Notes: generated from the letters alone by a model not told the origin. DNA of 64,000 nt from Sphingomonas_B tabacisoli (GCF_042678385.1 NZ_JBHUDY010000001.1:2232001-2296000); one strand, 5' to 3'; shown: positions 40,276 to 48,741, numbered from the stretch's first letter. A program made the numbers and translations.

Positions 40276-41181
40276 ATGTATCGTGACTTCAACTACGAGG
40301 CCGTGCTGGCCTCGTCGACACGGGCTGCCTGGCAGCTCGACGACGTGCTCGGACCGAACGACCGGCTCAACTTCGGCCTCAACTTCATGCCCGAAGCACT
40401 TGCCCGAACGGCGGAAGCGCCCGGCCTGAACGAGGACGAGCGGCGGACGCTCAACCAGATCAGCGGCCACCAGTATCTGAGCCTGTTCGGCCTGATCGAG
40501 GAGTTCATCTTGCCGTTCGTGCTCGATCACGCCCGGCCGCTGCTCAACGCCGGCGACCATCGTATCCGCGCGTTGCTCAACTTTGCCGGCGAGGAAGCCA
40601 AGCACATCCAGCTCTTCCGCCGTTTCCACGAGCGGTTCGTGAAAGGCTTCGGGACGAACTGCGAGGTCATCGGCCCCGCCAATGCGATCGCGTCGGAAGT
40701 GCTCCGCCACGATCCCCTCGCGGTGGCACTGACCATTCTTCACATCGAATGGATGACGCAGAGCCACTATCTGGACAGCGTCCGCGACGACACCGGGATC
40801 GACCCGCTGTTCAAGAGCTTGCTGCGCCATCACTGGATTGAGGAAGCACAGCACGCCAAGCTCGACACGCTGATGGTGCTGGCGCTCGCCGAGGGCCGGT
40901 CCGAGCTCGAGATCATGGCGGCGGTCAACGAGTATCTCGAGATCGGCGCGTTCCTCGATGGCGGCCTCGCCGGCCAGGGCGAGTACAATCTGCTGGCGCT
41001 CGAACGGGCGATCGACCGTCCGCTCGACCAACGCGCGGAGTTGCTCGCCCAGCAGCACCAGGCGGCGCGCTGGACCTATCTCGGCTCGGGCATGGTCCAC
41101 CCGCAATTCACCGCCACGCTCCAGCGACTGTCGTCCGCTGCACTCGACCGCGTCGCCGCAGTCGCCCCGCAATTCCGCTGA
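40276..41181 (+). CDS. Ferritin-like diiron protein
   Basis: A 301-residue helical protein. Two ExxH metal motifs are visible, EAKH at 107-110 (GEEAKHIQLF) and EAQH at 190-193 (WIEEAQHAKLD), with further candidate ligands Glu75 or Glu76 (LIEEF) and Glu158 (HIEWM). The spacing fits a carboxylate-bridged diiron oxygenase or oxidase of the ferritin-like superfamily, distantly like AurF. No signal peptide. CAGGAGA precedes the ATG at 40276. It is followed by an OsmC protein 26 bases later. The substrate is unknown; an oxidative or detoxifying role is inference. Confidence 0.8.
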   Translation: MYRDFNYEAVLASSTRAAWQLDDVLGPNDRLNFGLNFMPEALARTAEAPGLNEDERRTLNQISGHQYLSLFGLIEEFILPFVLDHARPLLNAGDHRIRALLNFAGEEAKHIQLFRRFHERFVKGFGTNCEVIGPANAIASEVLRHDPLAVALTILHIEWMTQSHYLDSVRDDTGIDPLFKSLLRHHWIEEAQHAKLDTLMVLALAEGRSELEIMAAVNEYLEIGAFLDGGLAGQGEYNLLALERAIDRPLDQRAELLAQQHQAARWTYLGSGMVHPQFTATLQRLSSAALDRVAAVAPQFR

Positions 41182-41207
41182 TTTATCAAGAGAGAAGGAG
41201 AAGACCC

Positions 41208-41771
41208 ATGTTGGACACCGTTTCCCACAAGACTGTCAACGATATCGACCTGACGGCGCTCGGCGAGGTCGTCGAGGCGATCCAGGCGGATGCGTCGAAG
41301 GCCAAGGCCGCGTTCCATGTCACCTCGCGCTGGAAGGGCCAGACCCGCAGCGAAACCACGGTCGGCGCGATCAGCCTTGGCGGCGAGCGCATCGAACGCG
41401 ATTACAAGATCGTGATCGACGAGCCGACCGAGCTGCTCGGCACCGACGTTGCGCCCAATCCGCAGGAAATGCTGATGGCGGCGGTCAATGCCTGCATGAT
41501 GGTCGGCTACGTCGCCGGCGCGTCGCTGAACGGCATCGAGCTCGAAAGTCTCGAGATCGAGACCAAGGGTGAGCTCGACCTGCGCGGCTTCCTCGGCCTG
41601 TCGGACGACGTACCCGCCGGCTATCGCACGATCGACTATGACGTCCGGATCAAGGGCAACGGCACGCCCGCCCAGTTCGCCGAGATCCACGAGACGGTGA
41701 TGGCGACCAGCCCGAACTACTTCAACATGAGCCGGCCGATCCGGATGAACGGCAACCTGATCGTCGGCTGA
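41208..41771 (+). CDS. OsmC family protein with a single cysteine
   Basis: A 187-residue OsmC/Ohr-fold protein. The peroxidatic cysteine is Cys96 in AVNACMMVGY, with TDVAPNPQEMLMAA before it as in the family. The resolving cysteine is missing: the corresponding late segment reads MATSPNYFNMS. It therefore cannot form the usual internal disulfide, and may act with an external thiol or not be a classical hydroperoxide reductase. The N-terminal 35 residues are an extension. GAGAAGGAGAAG precedes the ATG. It is the last gene of the peptide-diiron-OsmC unit. Confidence 0.88.
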   Translation: MLDTVSHKTVNDIDLTALGEVVEAIQADASKAKAAFHVTSRWKGQTRSETTVGAISLGGERIERDYKIVIDEPTELLGTDVAPNPQEMLMAAVNACMMVGYVAGASLNGIELESLEIETKGELDLRGFLGLSDDVPAGYRTIDYDVRIKGNGTPAQFAEIHETVMATSPNYFNMSRPIRMNGNLIVG

Positions 41772-41790
41772 CTTGCCAAAACGATGCTTT

Positions 41791-41855
41791 CGTCGATCCC
41801 CCTCACCCCTTGATCGACGAGAGGCGCTCCCTCGCTTGACGGCGGGGGAGCGTCT
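41791..41855 (+). terminator. Two tandem hairpins after the OsmC gene
   Basis: CGTCGATC (41791-41798) pairs with GATCGACG (41812-41819). A second stem GGCGCTCCC pairs with GGGAGCGTC (about 41823-41855, one mismatch). They fill most of the gap to the SRPBCC gene and probably end the diiron-OsmC transcript. Confidence 0.5.
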
Positions 41856-41869
41856 TCCATCATGCCGTA

Positions 41870-42343
41870 ATGCCCAGGCGAATTCTCACCTCCATCTACC
41901 TGCCGCACGCCCCGGCGCGGGTGTGGACGGTGCTCGCCGATTTCGAGCGCTATGCCGCCTGGAACCCGCTGAACGTCGAAGCGCATGGTGAGGCGCAGGT
42001 CGGCGCGAAGGTCGCGATGCGCTTCCTCAATCCCGCCAGCCCCGGCGCCGCCATCCGCCAAACCGTCACCGTCACCCGCGCCGAGCCCGGCCGCGTCCTT
42101 GCCTGGCGCGGTCACATCCCGCTGTTGTTCACGGGCGACCACTTGTTCGAGCTCCTCGGCGAATGCGACGGCACGCGCCTCTTCCACAGCGAGACCCTGT
42201 CCGGCCTGATCCCCTGGCGCTTCACCGAAGACCAGATCGAGTCGCAGTTCGTCCCCGCCTACGAAGCCTGCAACCTTGCCCTCGCACGGCGGCTGGACGC
42301 GCTCGAAAACGTCGTGCCGCTGCGCTTCGCCCACCAGCGCTGA
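41870..42343 (+). CDS. SRPBCC domain-containing protein
   Basis: A 157-residue START-like hydrophobic-cavity protein (polyketide cyclase/SRPBCC type). Seen: the family N-terminus SIYLPHAPARVWTVLADFERYAAWNPL (residues 8-35 region), VGAKVAMRF near 47, and a C-terminal helix (FVPAYEACNLALARRLDAL). No catalytic residues are evident and the ligand is unknown. No strong ribosome binding site is seen before the ATG at 41870. It stands alone. Confidence 0.85.
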   Translation: MPRRILTSIYLPHAPARVWTVLADFERYAAWNPLNVEAHGEAQVGAKVAMRFLNPASPGAAIRQTVTVTRAEPGRVLAWRGHIPLLFTGDHLFELLGECDGTRLFHSETLSGLIPWRFTEDQIESQFVPAYEACNLALARRLDALENVVPLRFAHQR

Positions 42344-42469
42344 CCGTCCCATTTCGCTCCACTCGGCGCAGGTCGCGGATCGGTAACCGATGCGTCACCC
42401 TGACGTCATGACGCCACTCTAGCCGCGCCGGGCCGCTCACCCCCGGGCGGCGATTCTAGGGGTATCGTC

Positions 42470-43699
42470 ATGAAAAAACACATGCTGCTCGCATCGATGC
42501 TGCTGCTCGGCGCTGCGCAGGCTCAGGCCGCCACGCCGCAGGTCGGCACGGTTTTCGTGATCGCGCTGGAGAATCACAACTTCACTCAGCCGTCGACGTT
42601 TACGTCCCTCAACCAGATCTTCGGCAACGCGGCTGCCCCCTACATCAACAGCCTGTTGACGCCGGGCAACGCAAACGCCGCCCAGGTCTCCTATGCCAGC
42701 GCCTATCATAACGTGCCCCCGCAGAATGGCAGCGCCGTCCACCCGTCCGAGCCGAACTACGTCTGGGCCGAGGCAGGCGTCGCCGGTCCCCGCAACGATT
42801 CCGACCCCTATCCGAACAATGTCGTCAACGCGCTGAGCCTCAGCGCCACGCTCGCCGCGAGCGGCCAGACCTGGCGCTCGTATCAGGAAGGCATCGACCT
42901 GGCGAAGAACGCCACCGGCGGCCTCACCAACACCGTGCTATCCTCGGATCAATATGTCGTGCCGCTGAAAAGCTTCTCGGGCACCTCGGCCGATTACACC
43001 AACCAATATAATGGCAGCCACCAGTACAATTACGCCGCCAAGCACAATCCGCAGGTCTTCTTCACCGCTACCAATGGCGGCAACGACCTCACCACGGGCA
43101 ACCCGCAGGCGGAAAACTACGCGCCGCTCGAGCAGCTCGCCACGGACCTCGCGAACAACACCGTCGCTCAGTACAACTGGATCACGCCCGACCAGTTCAA
43201 TGACATGCACACCGCGCTTACCGGCGGCTTCACCTACAATGGCGTCCACTCCACCGGCGACCAGGCGGAAATCGCGCAAGGCGACAATTTCCTGTCGAAG
43301 ATCATCCCGCTGATCATGGCGTCCGACGCCTATAAGAACAACGGCGCGATCGTGATCTGGAACGACGAGACGGAAGGCGAGACGGCGGCCAATTTCAACC
43401 AGTTCACGAGCACCGAAATCGTGATCTCGCCGCTCGCCAAGGGCAACGCCTACAACAGCATCTTCAGCTACGATCACTCGTCGGACCTGCGCACCATGCA
43501 GGAAATCTTCGGCATCTCGCCGGCGCAGGGCTATGCATGGCTCGGCGGCGCGGCGGGCGCGCGCGATCTGTCCGACCTGTTCAAGGCGGGCGCGTTCCAG
43601 AGCGTTCCCGAACCGGCGACATGGGCGATGATGATCGCCGGCTTCGGCTTTGTCGGCGCTGCCTCGCGCCGCAAGAACAGCCGCCAGGTCCTCGCCTGA
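42470..43699 (+). CDS. Secreted phosphoesterase with PEPxxWA-CTERM tag
   Basis: A 409-residue exported phosphoesterase of the alkaline-phosphatase-like PF04185 group. It has a signal peptide (LLASMLLLGAAQAQA), the metal-binding start VFVIALENHNF (residues 28-38), and a late IVIWNDETEGE carrying acidic metal ligands. It resembles acid phosphatases or phospholipase-C-like enzymes. The sorting tag PEPATWAMMIAGFGFVG plus a basic end closes the protein. The last 39 coding bases of the tag and the terminator are almost identical to those of the metalloprotease gene 1.7 kb downstream. Confidence 0.88.
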   Translation: MKKHMLLASMLLLGAAQAQAATPQVGTVFVIALENHNFTQPSTFTSLNQIFGNAAAPYINSLLTPGNANAAQVSYASAYHNVPPQNGSAVHPSEPNYVWAEAGVAGPRNDSDPYPNNVVNALSLSATLAASGQTWRSYQEGIDLAKNATGGLTNTVLSSDQYVVPLKSFSGTSADYTNQYNGSHQYNYAAKHNPQVFFTATNGGNDLTTGNPQAENYAPLEQLATDLANNTVAQYNWITPDQFNDMHTALTGGFTYNGVHSTGDQAEIAQGDNFLSKIIPLIMASDAYKNNGAIVIWNDETEGETAANFNQFTSTEIVISPLAKGNAYNSIFSYDHSSDLRTMQEIFGISPAQGYAWLGGAAGARDLSDLFKAGAFQSVPEPATWAMMIAGFGFVGAASRRKNSRQVLA

Positions 43700-43705
43700 A
43701 CGAAC

Positions 43706-43743
43706 GTCGGCCGGCCGGGCAATCCCCGGCCGGCCGACTTTCT
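43706..43743 (+). terminator. Strong terminator, near-copy of the one at 45449
   Basis: A 14-bp stem (43706-43719 with 43725-43738; core CGGCCGGCCGGG) around loop CAATC, followed by TTTCT. Together with the preceding ORF end it belongs to a 46-base block that recurs at 45432-45477 with one mismatch. Confidence 0.85.
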
Positions 43744-43759
43744 ATGGTTAACAAGGCGC

Positions 43760-43933
43760 CTAGAGCGGCCGCGGTCCTTGCGGAGACCTGATCGCTTCTG
43801 CCTGCGCCGCGCGCTTCTCAAGATCCACTGCCAACTCGTTGAGAGCGAGCATGGCATACCGGTCGGTTATGGCAGCGGCCAAGTCGCGGCACTTGGCCGC
43901 TGTGTCGCGCAGATCATTTGAGACCGGCTCCAT
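43760..43933 (-). CDS. 57-residue helical small protein
   Basis: A short frame antisense-free and intergenic between the two PEP-CTERM genes. It encodes MEPVSNDLRDTAAKCRDLAA and continues with ITDRYAMLALNELAVDLEKR, then a Gln/Ala-rich end. The pattern (CRxLAxxxTDRYxxxALNEL) resembles a widespread group of short helical sphingomonad proteins of unknown function. No strong ribosome binding site precedes the ATG at 43933. It converges on the terminator of the phosphoesterase gene. The 244 bases from there to the metalloprotease gene hold no other gene that I can see. Confidence 0.65.
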   Translation of the reverse strand: MEPVSNDLRDTAAKCRDLAAAITDRYAMLALNELAVDLEKRAAQAEAIRSPQGPRPL

Positions 43934-44177
43934 GCCGGTTCAAACGCGCTTGCTCTATGTTAGTATCCCGGCCCTGATATTCCCTCAGTGGTTAGGAATG
44001 TCCGCAATGGGTCGGAAGCGACGCCAAAAAGATCGCAGGCCATGCGTCAGTTCGCCGTCTGCGCCAATTCGGCACAGTTTCAAAGGCGCTAAGTAAATGA
44101 TTGCGTAAGGATAAGTTTCAGGTCAGCTTCCCGACTCAGATCGGCAGGGGTGCCGGTCGCGTTGAAGGGGGTTTCGT

Positions 44178-45440
44178 ATGAAACGCGTTAATACGTGGCG
44201 TTCCGCCGCGCTCGCTGCACTTGCGTGCGGGTCGGCCTTGTCGATGGCGTCGTCCGCTCAGGCGGCGGCAGTCACTTTCACTCTGGTCGATACCGGCGGC
44301 GCCGGCGCGGGCACGCAAGCCTATTACGGCTTCGCTGCCGCGACCAACTATTGGTCGAGCGTGCTGACGGCCGCTCAGCCGACCAACATCGTGCTCAACA
44401 TCGGCTTCAAGCCGCTCGGCCCGAACATCCTCGGCTCGACCGGCAGCACCTTCGACTCCAAGGCGGTGCAGAGCATCTACACGCGTCTGGCCGCTCGCCA
44501 GGGCGGTGCGTTCGACGCGCAGGCCGTTGCCAACCTTTCGCCGCTGTCGCCGGGTGCTCTCGGTGTCGGTGCGCTCAGCATGTACACGCCGGGCTACACC
44601 GATCCTGCCGCGAAGACGGGCATCGACAACACCACCAAGGTCTATGACACCGACGGCAGCTTCAACAACAGCGTCATCGGTCTGACCCGCGCCAACGCGA
44701 AGGCGCTCGGCTATACCTATAGCGACGGCAAGGCCGACGCGAGCATCACGTTCAGTTCGAACTTCCAGTTCGACTTCAATGCCACGGACGGCATCACTGC
44801 CGGCCAGTCCGACTTCCTCGGCGTCGCCATTCACGAGATTGGCCACGCGCTCGGCTTCGTGAGCGGCGTTGACGATTACGACGTGCTCGGCACCGGCGGC
44901 CCGCTCGCCGACAGCACCGCCTGCGGCGTGGCCGGCGGCTGCAAGAACTATCCGGCCAATGACGACTGGTTCGGCGAAACGCTCGACCTGTTCCGTTACA
45001 GCGCGCCGGGTGCGCTCGATTGGACGACCAAGACGGCGAGCTACTTCTCGATCGATGGCGGCGCGTCGTCCGTCTTCAACAACGGCCTGTTCTCCACCGG
45101 CGACTATAATGGCGACGGCTGGCAGGCTTCGCACTGGAAAGCGCCGCAGAACGACGCGGGCAACTTCACCTGCGCCAAGCCGTTCGAAGGCGTGATGAAC
45201 CCGTATCTGTGCGGCGGCACGAACGGCGTGATCACCGGCGAAGACCTCGCCGCATTCGACGCGATCGGCTGGAACCTGGCCGCCGGCGTTGGCGGCGCGG
45301 GCTATTCGTTCAGCACGCGCAACATCGTCACCCCGGTGCCGGAACCGGCGACCTGGGCGATGATGATCGCCGGCTTCGGCCTGGCGGGCGCGGGTCTGCG
45401 CGTTCGCAGCCGCAAGAACAGCGTTCAGGCCCTCGCCTGA
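44178..45440 (+). CDS. Secreted zinc metalloprotease with PEPxxWA-CTERM tag (NF038122-like)
   Basis: A 420-residue exported protease. The signal peptide ends near residue 30 (MASSAQAAA). The zinc motif HEIGHALGF lies at 219-227 with catalytic Glu220, the form seen in NF038122-type metalloproteases of PEP-CTERM systems. The C-terminus carries VPEPATWAMMIAGFGLAG and a basic end. AGGGGG precedes the ATG. The tag coding sequence and terminator nearly duplicate those of the upstream phosphoesterase. It is probably anchored or released at the cell surface through an exosortase encoded elsewhere. Confidence 0.9.
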   Translation: MKRVNTWRSAALAALACGSALSMASSAQAAAVTFTLVDTGGAGAGTQAYYGFAAATNYWSSVLTAAQPTNIVLNIGFKPLGPNILGSTGSTFDSKAVQSIYTRLAARQGGAFDAQAVANLSPLSPGALGVGALSMYTPGYTDPAAKTGIDNTTKVYDTDGSFNNSVIGLTRANAKALGYTYSDGKADASITFSSNFQFDFNATDGITAGQSDFLGVAIHEIGHALGFVSGVDDYDVLGTGGPLADSTACGVAGGCKNYPANDDWFGETLDLFRYSAPGALDWTTKTASYFSIDGGASSVFNNGLFSTGDYNGDGWQASHWKAPQNDAGNFTCAKPFEGVMNPYLCGGTNGVITGEDLAAFDAIGWNLAAGVGGAGYSFSTRNIVTPVPEPATWAMMIAGFGLAGAGLRVRSRKNSVQALA

Positions 45441-45448
45441 ACGAACGA

Positions 45449-45477
45449 CGGCCGGCCGGGCAATCCCCGGCCGGCCG
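45449..45477. terminator. Bidirectional terminator between metalloprotease and amidohydrolase
   Basis: A perfect 12-bp stem CGGCCGGCCGGG/CCCGGCCGGCCG around loop CAATC, followed by CTTTACTT on the plus strand. It ends three bases before the stop of the convergent amidohydrolase gene and differs by one base from the block at 43691-43736. Confidence 0.8.
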
Positions 45478-45479
45478 CT

Positions 45480-47519
45480 TTACTTCGGCCGCCCCGAATA
45501 GCCGGCCGCCTTCCTCAGCGCGTCCGCGTCCATCAGCTTTCCGTCCATCACCACCATCCGCGTCTGGCGAAGATCGCCGATGCGCGCCTCGGGATCGCCT
45601 TCCACCAGCACCAGGTCCGCCGTCTTGCCGACGGCGATCGAACCGGTCGTCTTGTCGACGCCGACCAGCCGCGCGGGGACGATCGTCGCCGCCGCCAGCG
45701 CCTCGGCCGGCGTGAACCCGGCCTCCCGGTAAATCTCGAGTTCGTGGATGATCTCGATGCCGTTGCCGTCCGTTCCGGCGGCGATCGGCACGCCCGCCTT
45801 GTGCATGCGGCCCAGAAGGTCGACCATCTTCGCCCAGCTCTTGCGGTAATCGGCGCGGGTCAGGTCCTTCGGCACCTGGAAGCCGCCCGACCTGAAACCG
45901 CGCTCCGTCACCGGCGGCAGCGTCCCGACAAACGGCGCATAGGACGGCGAGAGATCGCCGTTCTCCGGCACATACAGGCTTTCGAAGGCGACCATCGTCG
46001 GGTCGGAATAGATGTGGCGGTCGGCCAGCGTCTTCACCCAGCCGCTCATTTCCGGTCCGTCGAGGTTCAGGTCCTTCGCATATCGGCCCGGCCCCTCGAA
46101 CCGCATGATGCCGTTGGAGGTCTGGATGACGCTGTCGGGCATGCCCTGCATGACGATCCAGTTGATGTGCGTCAGCTCGTCATAGCCCGCATTGACCGCG
46201 TCCAGCGGCCGAATGCCCTGCGGCACATGGCCGTGAACGTGCAGGCCGAGCTTGTGCGCCTCGTCGATCGAGGCCTTCAGCCAGGCTGGATTGAACGTCC
46301 CGTAGAATTTGACGCCGGTGAAGCCGTTCTCCTTCGCCTTGCGGACCCAGCCAATCGCTTCGTCCTGGCTGGTCGCGACGTTTGCCACTTGCGCCGTGTT
46401 CGGCCCCTTCCCGTCGATCAGCGAGGAAGGATAGACATGCGGCGAGAGCAGCTTGCCCGCAGCCGCGCGGGTGCGGCGGTCGATCGTCAGCTTGTCGTTG
46501 TTTCCCGGATCGCGGATCGAGGTGATGCCGAGCGATAGCTCCTGCAGCAACGTGTAATCGTCGCCGATGTGCATGTGGACGTCCCACATGCCGGGCACGA
46601 GCGTCTTGCCCTTGCCGTCGATCACCTTGGCGCCCGCCGGCAGCTTGACCGAAGCAGCAGGCCCCACCGCTGCGATCTTGCCGTTCGCGACCACCACAGA
46701 CTGATCGGGCAGGAACTTCAGTCCGTCCGCATCGAACAATTTGACGTGGGTGAACGCGACCGGCCCAGCCGGCACCGTCACCAGCGATTGGGCAAGCGCC
46801 GGCATCCGCGCCGCCATCGCCGCCGACTGCGCCGCCTCCATCTTCGGCATTTCGGACGTATAGGCTTCGGGCAGCCAACCGATGACGAAGGTGACGCCGA
46901 AAAAGCGGTTCTGCGCATCGGTCCAGATCGGCAGCGGCGAGTTGCTGATCCCATAGATGGCCCAGAGCGTGATCGTCTGCCTGCTCGCCCCCTCGCCCAC
47001 GTCCAGCGTGGTCATCTTCTCCGCCGTCGCGCGGCCGCCGGGCAGCAGGTCCATCGCCTTGTTCGAACTGGCGAGCAGCCGCTCGACGAACCAGGCATTG
47101 ATTGCCATCGGCCCGCCGACCGATGCGTAGAAAGCGGGCTTCGCATAAGCGGCGGAGCCGGCGTCGATCTGGCTTTTCCACTGCGCGTTGCCGCCCGTGA
47201 CGGAGAAGGTCTCGCCCGCGTCGCCCTGCGGCGTCACGCCCCGGATATCCAGGCGCGCCGGCATCCCGTCCTTGCCGGCAGCGCCGCTGGAATCGATCTC
47301 CCAGACCTGCCCGCGCAGCACCATCGACTCGCGCCCCATCAGCGCACCGTCGGGCGCGGTCCACATCCAGCTGTCGCCATGCTTGCCGCCGGTGGAGAGG
47401 ATGACGAAGTGCCTGGCATCGGCGGGCGGCTTCGCAAGCTGGTCCTTCGGGACTTGCGCCAGCGCCGTGCCGGTAAGCAGCCACAACCCAAGCCCTATCG
47501 CCCCACGCGCCAACGCCAT
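45480..47519 (-). CDS. Secreted amidohydrolase family protein
   Basis: A 679-residue exported metal-dependent hydrolase. The signal peptide is residues 1-21 (LGLWLLTGTALAQ). An N-terminal region of about 240 residues rich in beta structure precedes the amidohydrolase barrel. The barrel has HMH (WDVHMHIGDD, near 342), HVHGH near 430, a THINW histidine near 455 and a GTDGNGI aspartate near 600. GGGAGG precedes the ATG at 47519; an earlier ATG at 47573 is less likely. It is probably a prolidase- or imidazolonepropionase-like periplasmic enzyme; the substrate is unknown. Confidence 0.87.
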   Translation of the reverse strand: MALARGAIGLGLWLLTGTALAQVPKDQLAKPPADARHFVILSTGGKHGDSWMWTAPDGALMGRESMVLRGQVWEIDSSGAAGKDGMPARLDIRGVTPQGDAGETFSVTGGNAQWKSQIDAGSAAYAKPAFYASVGGPMAINAWFVERLLASSNKAMDLLPGGRATAEKMTTLDVGEGASRQTITLWAIYGISNSPLPIWTDAQNRFFGVTFVIGWLPEAYTSEMPKMEAAQSAAMAARMPALAQSLVTVPAGPVAFTHVKLFDADGLKFLPDQSVVVANGKIAAVGPAASVKLPAGAKVIDGKGKTLVPGMWDVHMHIGDDYTLLQELSLGITSIRDPGNNDKLTIDRRTRAAAGKLLSPHVYPSSLIDGKGPNTAQVANVATSQDEAIGWVRKAKENGFTGVKFYGTFNPAWLKASIDEAHKLGLHVHGHVPQGIRPLDAVNAGYDELTHINWIVMQGMPDSVIQTSNGIMRFEGPGRYAKDLNLDGPEMSGWVKTLADRHIYSDPTMVAFESLYVPENGDLSPSYAPFVGTLPPVTERGFRSGGFQVPKDLTRADYRKSWAKMVDLLGRMHKAGVPIAAGTDGNGIEIIHELEIYREAGFTPAEALAAATIVPARLVGVDKTTGSIAVGKTADLVLVEGDPEARIGDLRQTRMVVMDGKLMDADALRKAAGYSGRPK

Positions 47520-47545
47520 GATGTCCTCCCGCTGATTTGGTCCGA

Positions 47546-47560
47546 GTGTGTTGCACACAC
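47546..47560. promoter_or_regulatory. GTGTGTTGCACACAC palindrome before the amidohydrolase gene
   Basis: GTGTGT-TGC-ACACAC is a perfect 6-bp inverted repeat 27 bases upstream of the amidohydrolase start, in the divergent gap with the beta-propeller gene. It overlaps where the transcript start should lie and is a plausible repressor site. No regulator gene is adjacent. Confidence 0.45.
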
Positions 47561-47716
47561 AAGGCACCGTCAAGCGTCACGCGAGCTTTGCCGTTCGATC
47601 AGGTCCGCAAATATCCGGGAGGGCGCTGGCTGCGGTTGTCCGGAAACCCCGGCGTCTGCCTGTGACGAGCAATGCGCCAGTTTATCGATGCGATCTGGCT
47701 CGTTCGGGAGAGTGCA

Positions 47717-48724
47717 ATGATCCGGCTGACGTTACTGGCTATCCCCTTGACTTTGATGGGCGTCGGCCCCGCCGCGGCATCACCGCATTACGCGGCGACC
47801 GCCAGCATCGCAGTGCCTGACGGAGGCTGGGACCTCGTTGCCGTCGATCCGGCCTCCCGCCAGCTCTTTGTCGCCCGAACAGACAGCGTGACGGCCGTGG
47901 ATTTGACGCACGGCCGCTCCGTCCGCTCCTTTGGCAAGCTCGACCGCGGCCATCAGGCGATCCCGATTCCCGGCACGCACCAGGTGCTGGCGACCAGCGG
48001 GAAGGACAACACCGCGTATCTGCTGGACGCGTCGGACGGCCGCGAGATTGCGCGCGTGCCCGTCGGCGCCAATCCAGACGCCGCGATATTCGACGCGATA
48101 TCCCGGCGGGCCTTCGTGATGAACGCAAAAGACGGCACCGTGTCTGTCCTCGACCCGGTGCGCGCGCGCGTCGAAGCGACGATCCCGATGAAACCGGGGC
48201 TTGAGCTTGCCGCGATCACCAAGGGACGCGCGCTTTTCATCAACAACGAAGAGGCGAGCGAAATCGAATCGATCGACCTTCGGACGCTCAAATCCCGCGC
48301 GACCATCGCCCTGCCCGGCTGCGAAGGTCCAACCGGTTTGGCTTACGATGCCAAGTCGGATCGGCTGATCAGCGCCTGTGCCAATGGCAAGGCCGCGATT
48401 GTCGATGTCCGCACTGGTCGCGAAATGGCGTTGCTTCCGATCGGCAAAGGCCCTGACGGCGCGATGATCGACGAAGCACGCAGAATGGCGTTTATTCCCT
48501 GCGGGCGCGACGGCATTCTGGAAGTTATCGCTCTTGATGGGCCTGGCGGTCCAAAGGTGGTCGATCGCATCAAGACCGAAGTCGGCGCGCGGACCGGCGC
48601 GATCGACCCCACCGATGGCGCAATCTATTTGCCGACTGCTCGGTTCGATCCGCCGGCAACTCCTGGCGCACGCCCGACTCCGATACCCGGCACCGCACAC
48701 CTGATAGTGGTCGCACCGCAGTAG
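47717..48724 (+). CDS. Secreted YVTN-type beta-propeller protein
   Basis: A 335-residue exported protein. The signal peptide ends near residue 21 (VGPAAASPH). About seven repeats of 40-45 residues follow (DLVAVDPASRQLFVAR, TYLLDASDGREIARVPVG-like, FVMNAKDGTVSVLDPV), the YVTN/lactonase-like propeller. It probably binds a ligand or surface polymer rather than acting as an enzyme. GGGAGAG before ATG 47717 sets the start. The stop is adjacent to a GFA-family gene, likely co-transcribed. Confidence 0.83.
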   Translation: MIRLTLLAIPLTLMGVGPAAASPHYAATASIAVPDGGWDLVAVDPASRQLFVARTDSVTAVDLTHGRSVRSFGKLDRGHQAIPIPGTHQVLATSGKDNTAYLLDASDGREIARVPVGANPDAAIFDAISRRAFVMNAKDGTVSVLDPVRARVEATIPMKPGLELAAITKGRALFINNEEASEIESIDLRTLKSRATIALPGCEGPTGLAYDAKSDRLISACANGKAAIVDVRTGREMALLPIGKGPDGAMIDEARRMAFIPCGRDGILEVIALDGPGGPKVVDRIKTEVGARTGAIDPTDGAIYLPTARFDPPATPGARPTPIPGTAHLIVVAPQ

Positions 48725-48741
48725 TGCGGTATGGCGGCGCG

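Noticed and set aside
42401..42408. TGACGTCA palindrome before the phosphoesterase gene
   Set aside because: An 8-bp palindrome is expected by chance in GC-rich DNA and has no further symmetry or conserved context here.
43839..44096. Plus-strand frame of 85 codons upstream of the metalloprotease
   Set aside because: No ribosome binding site or motif; overlaps the better-supported minus-strand small protein.
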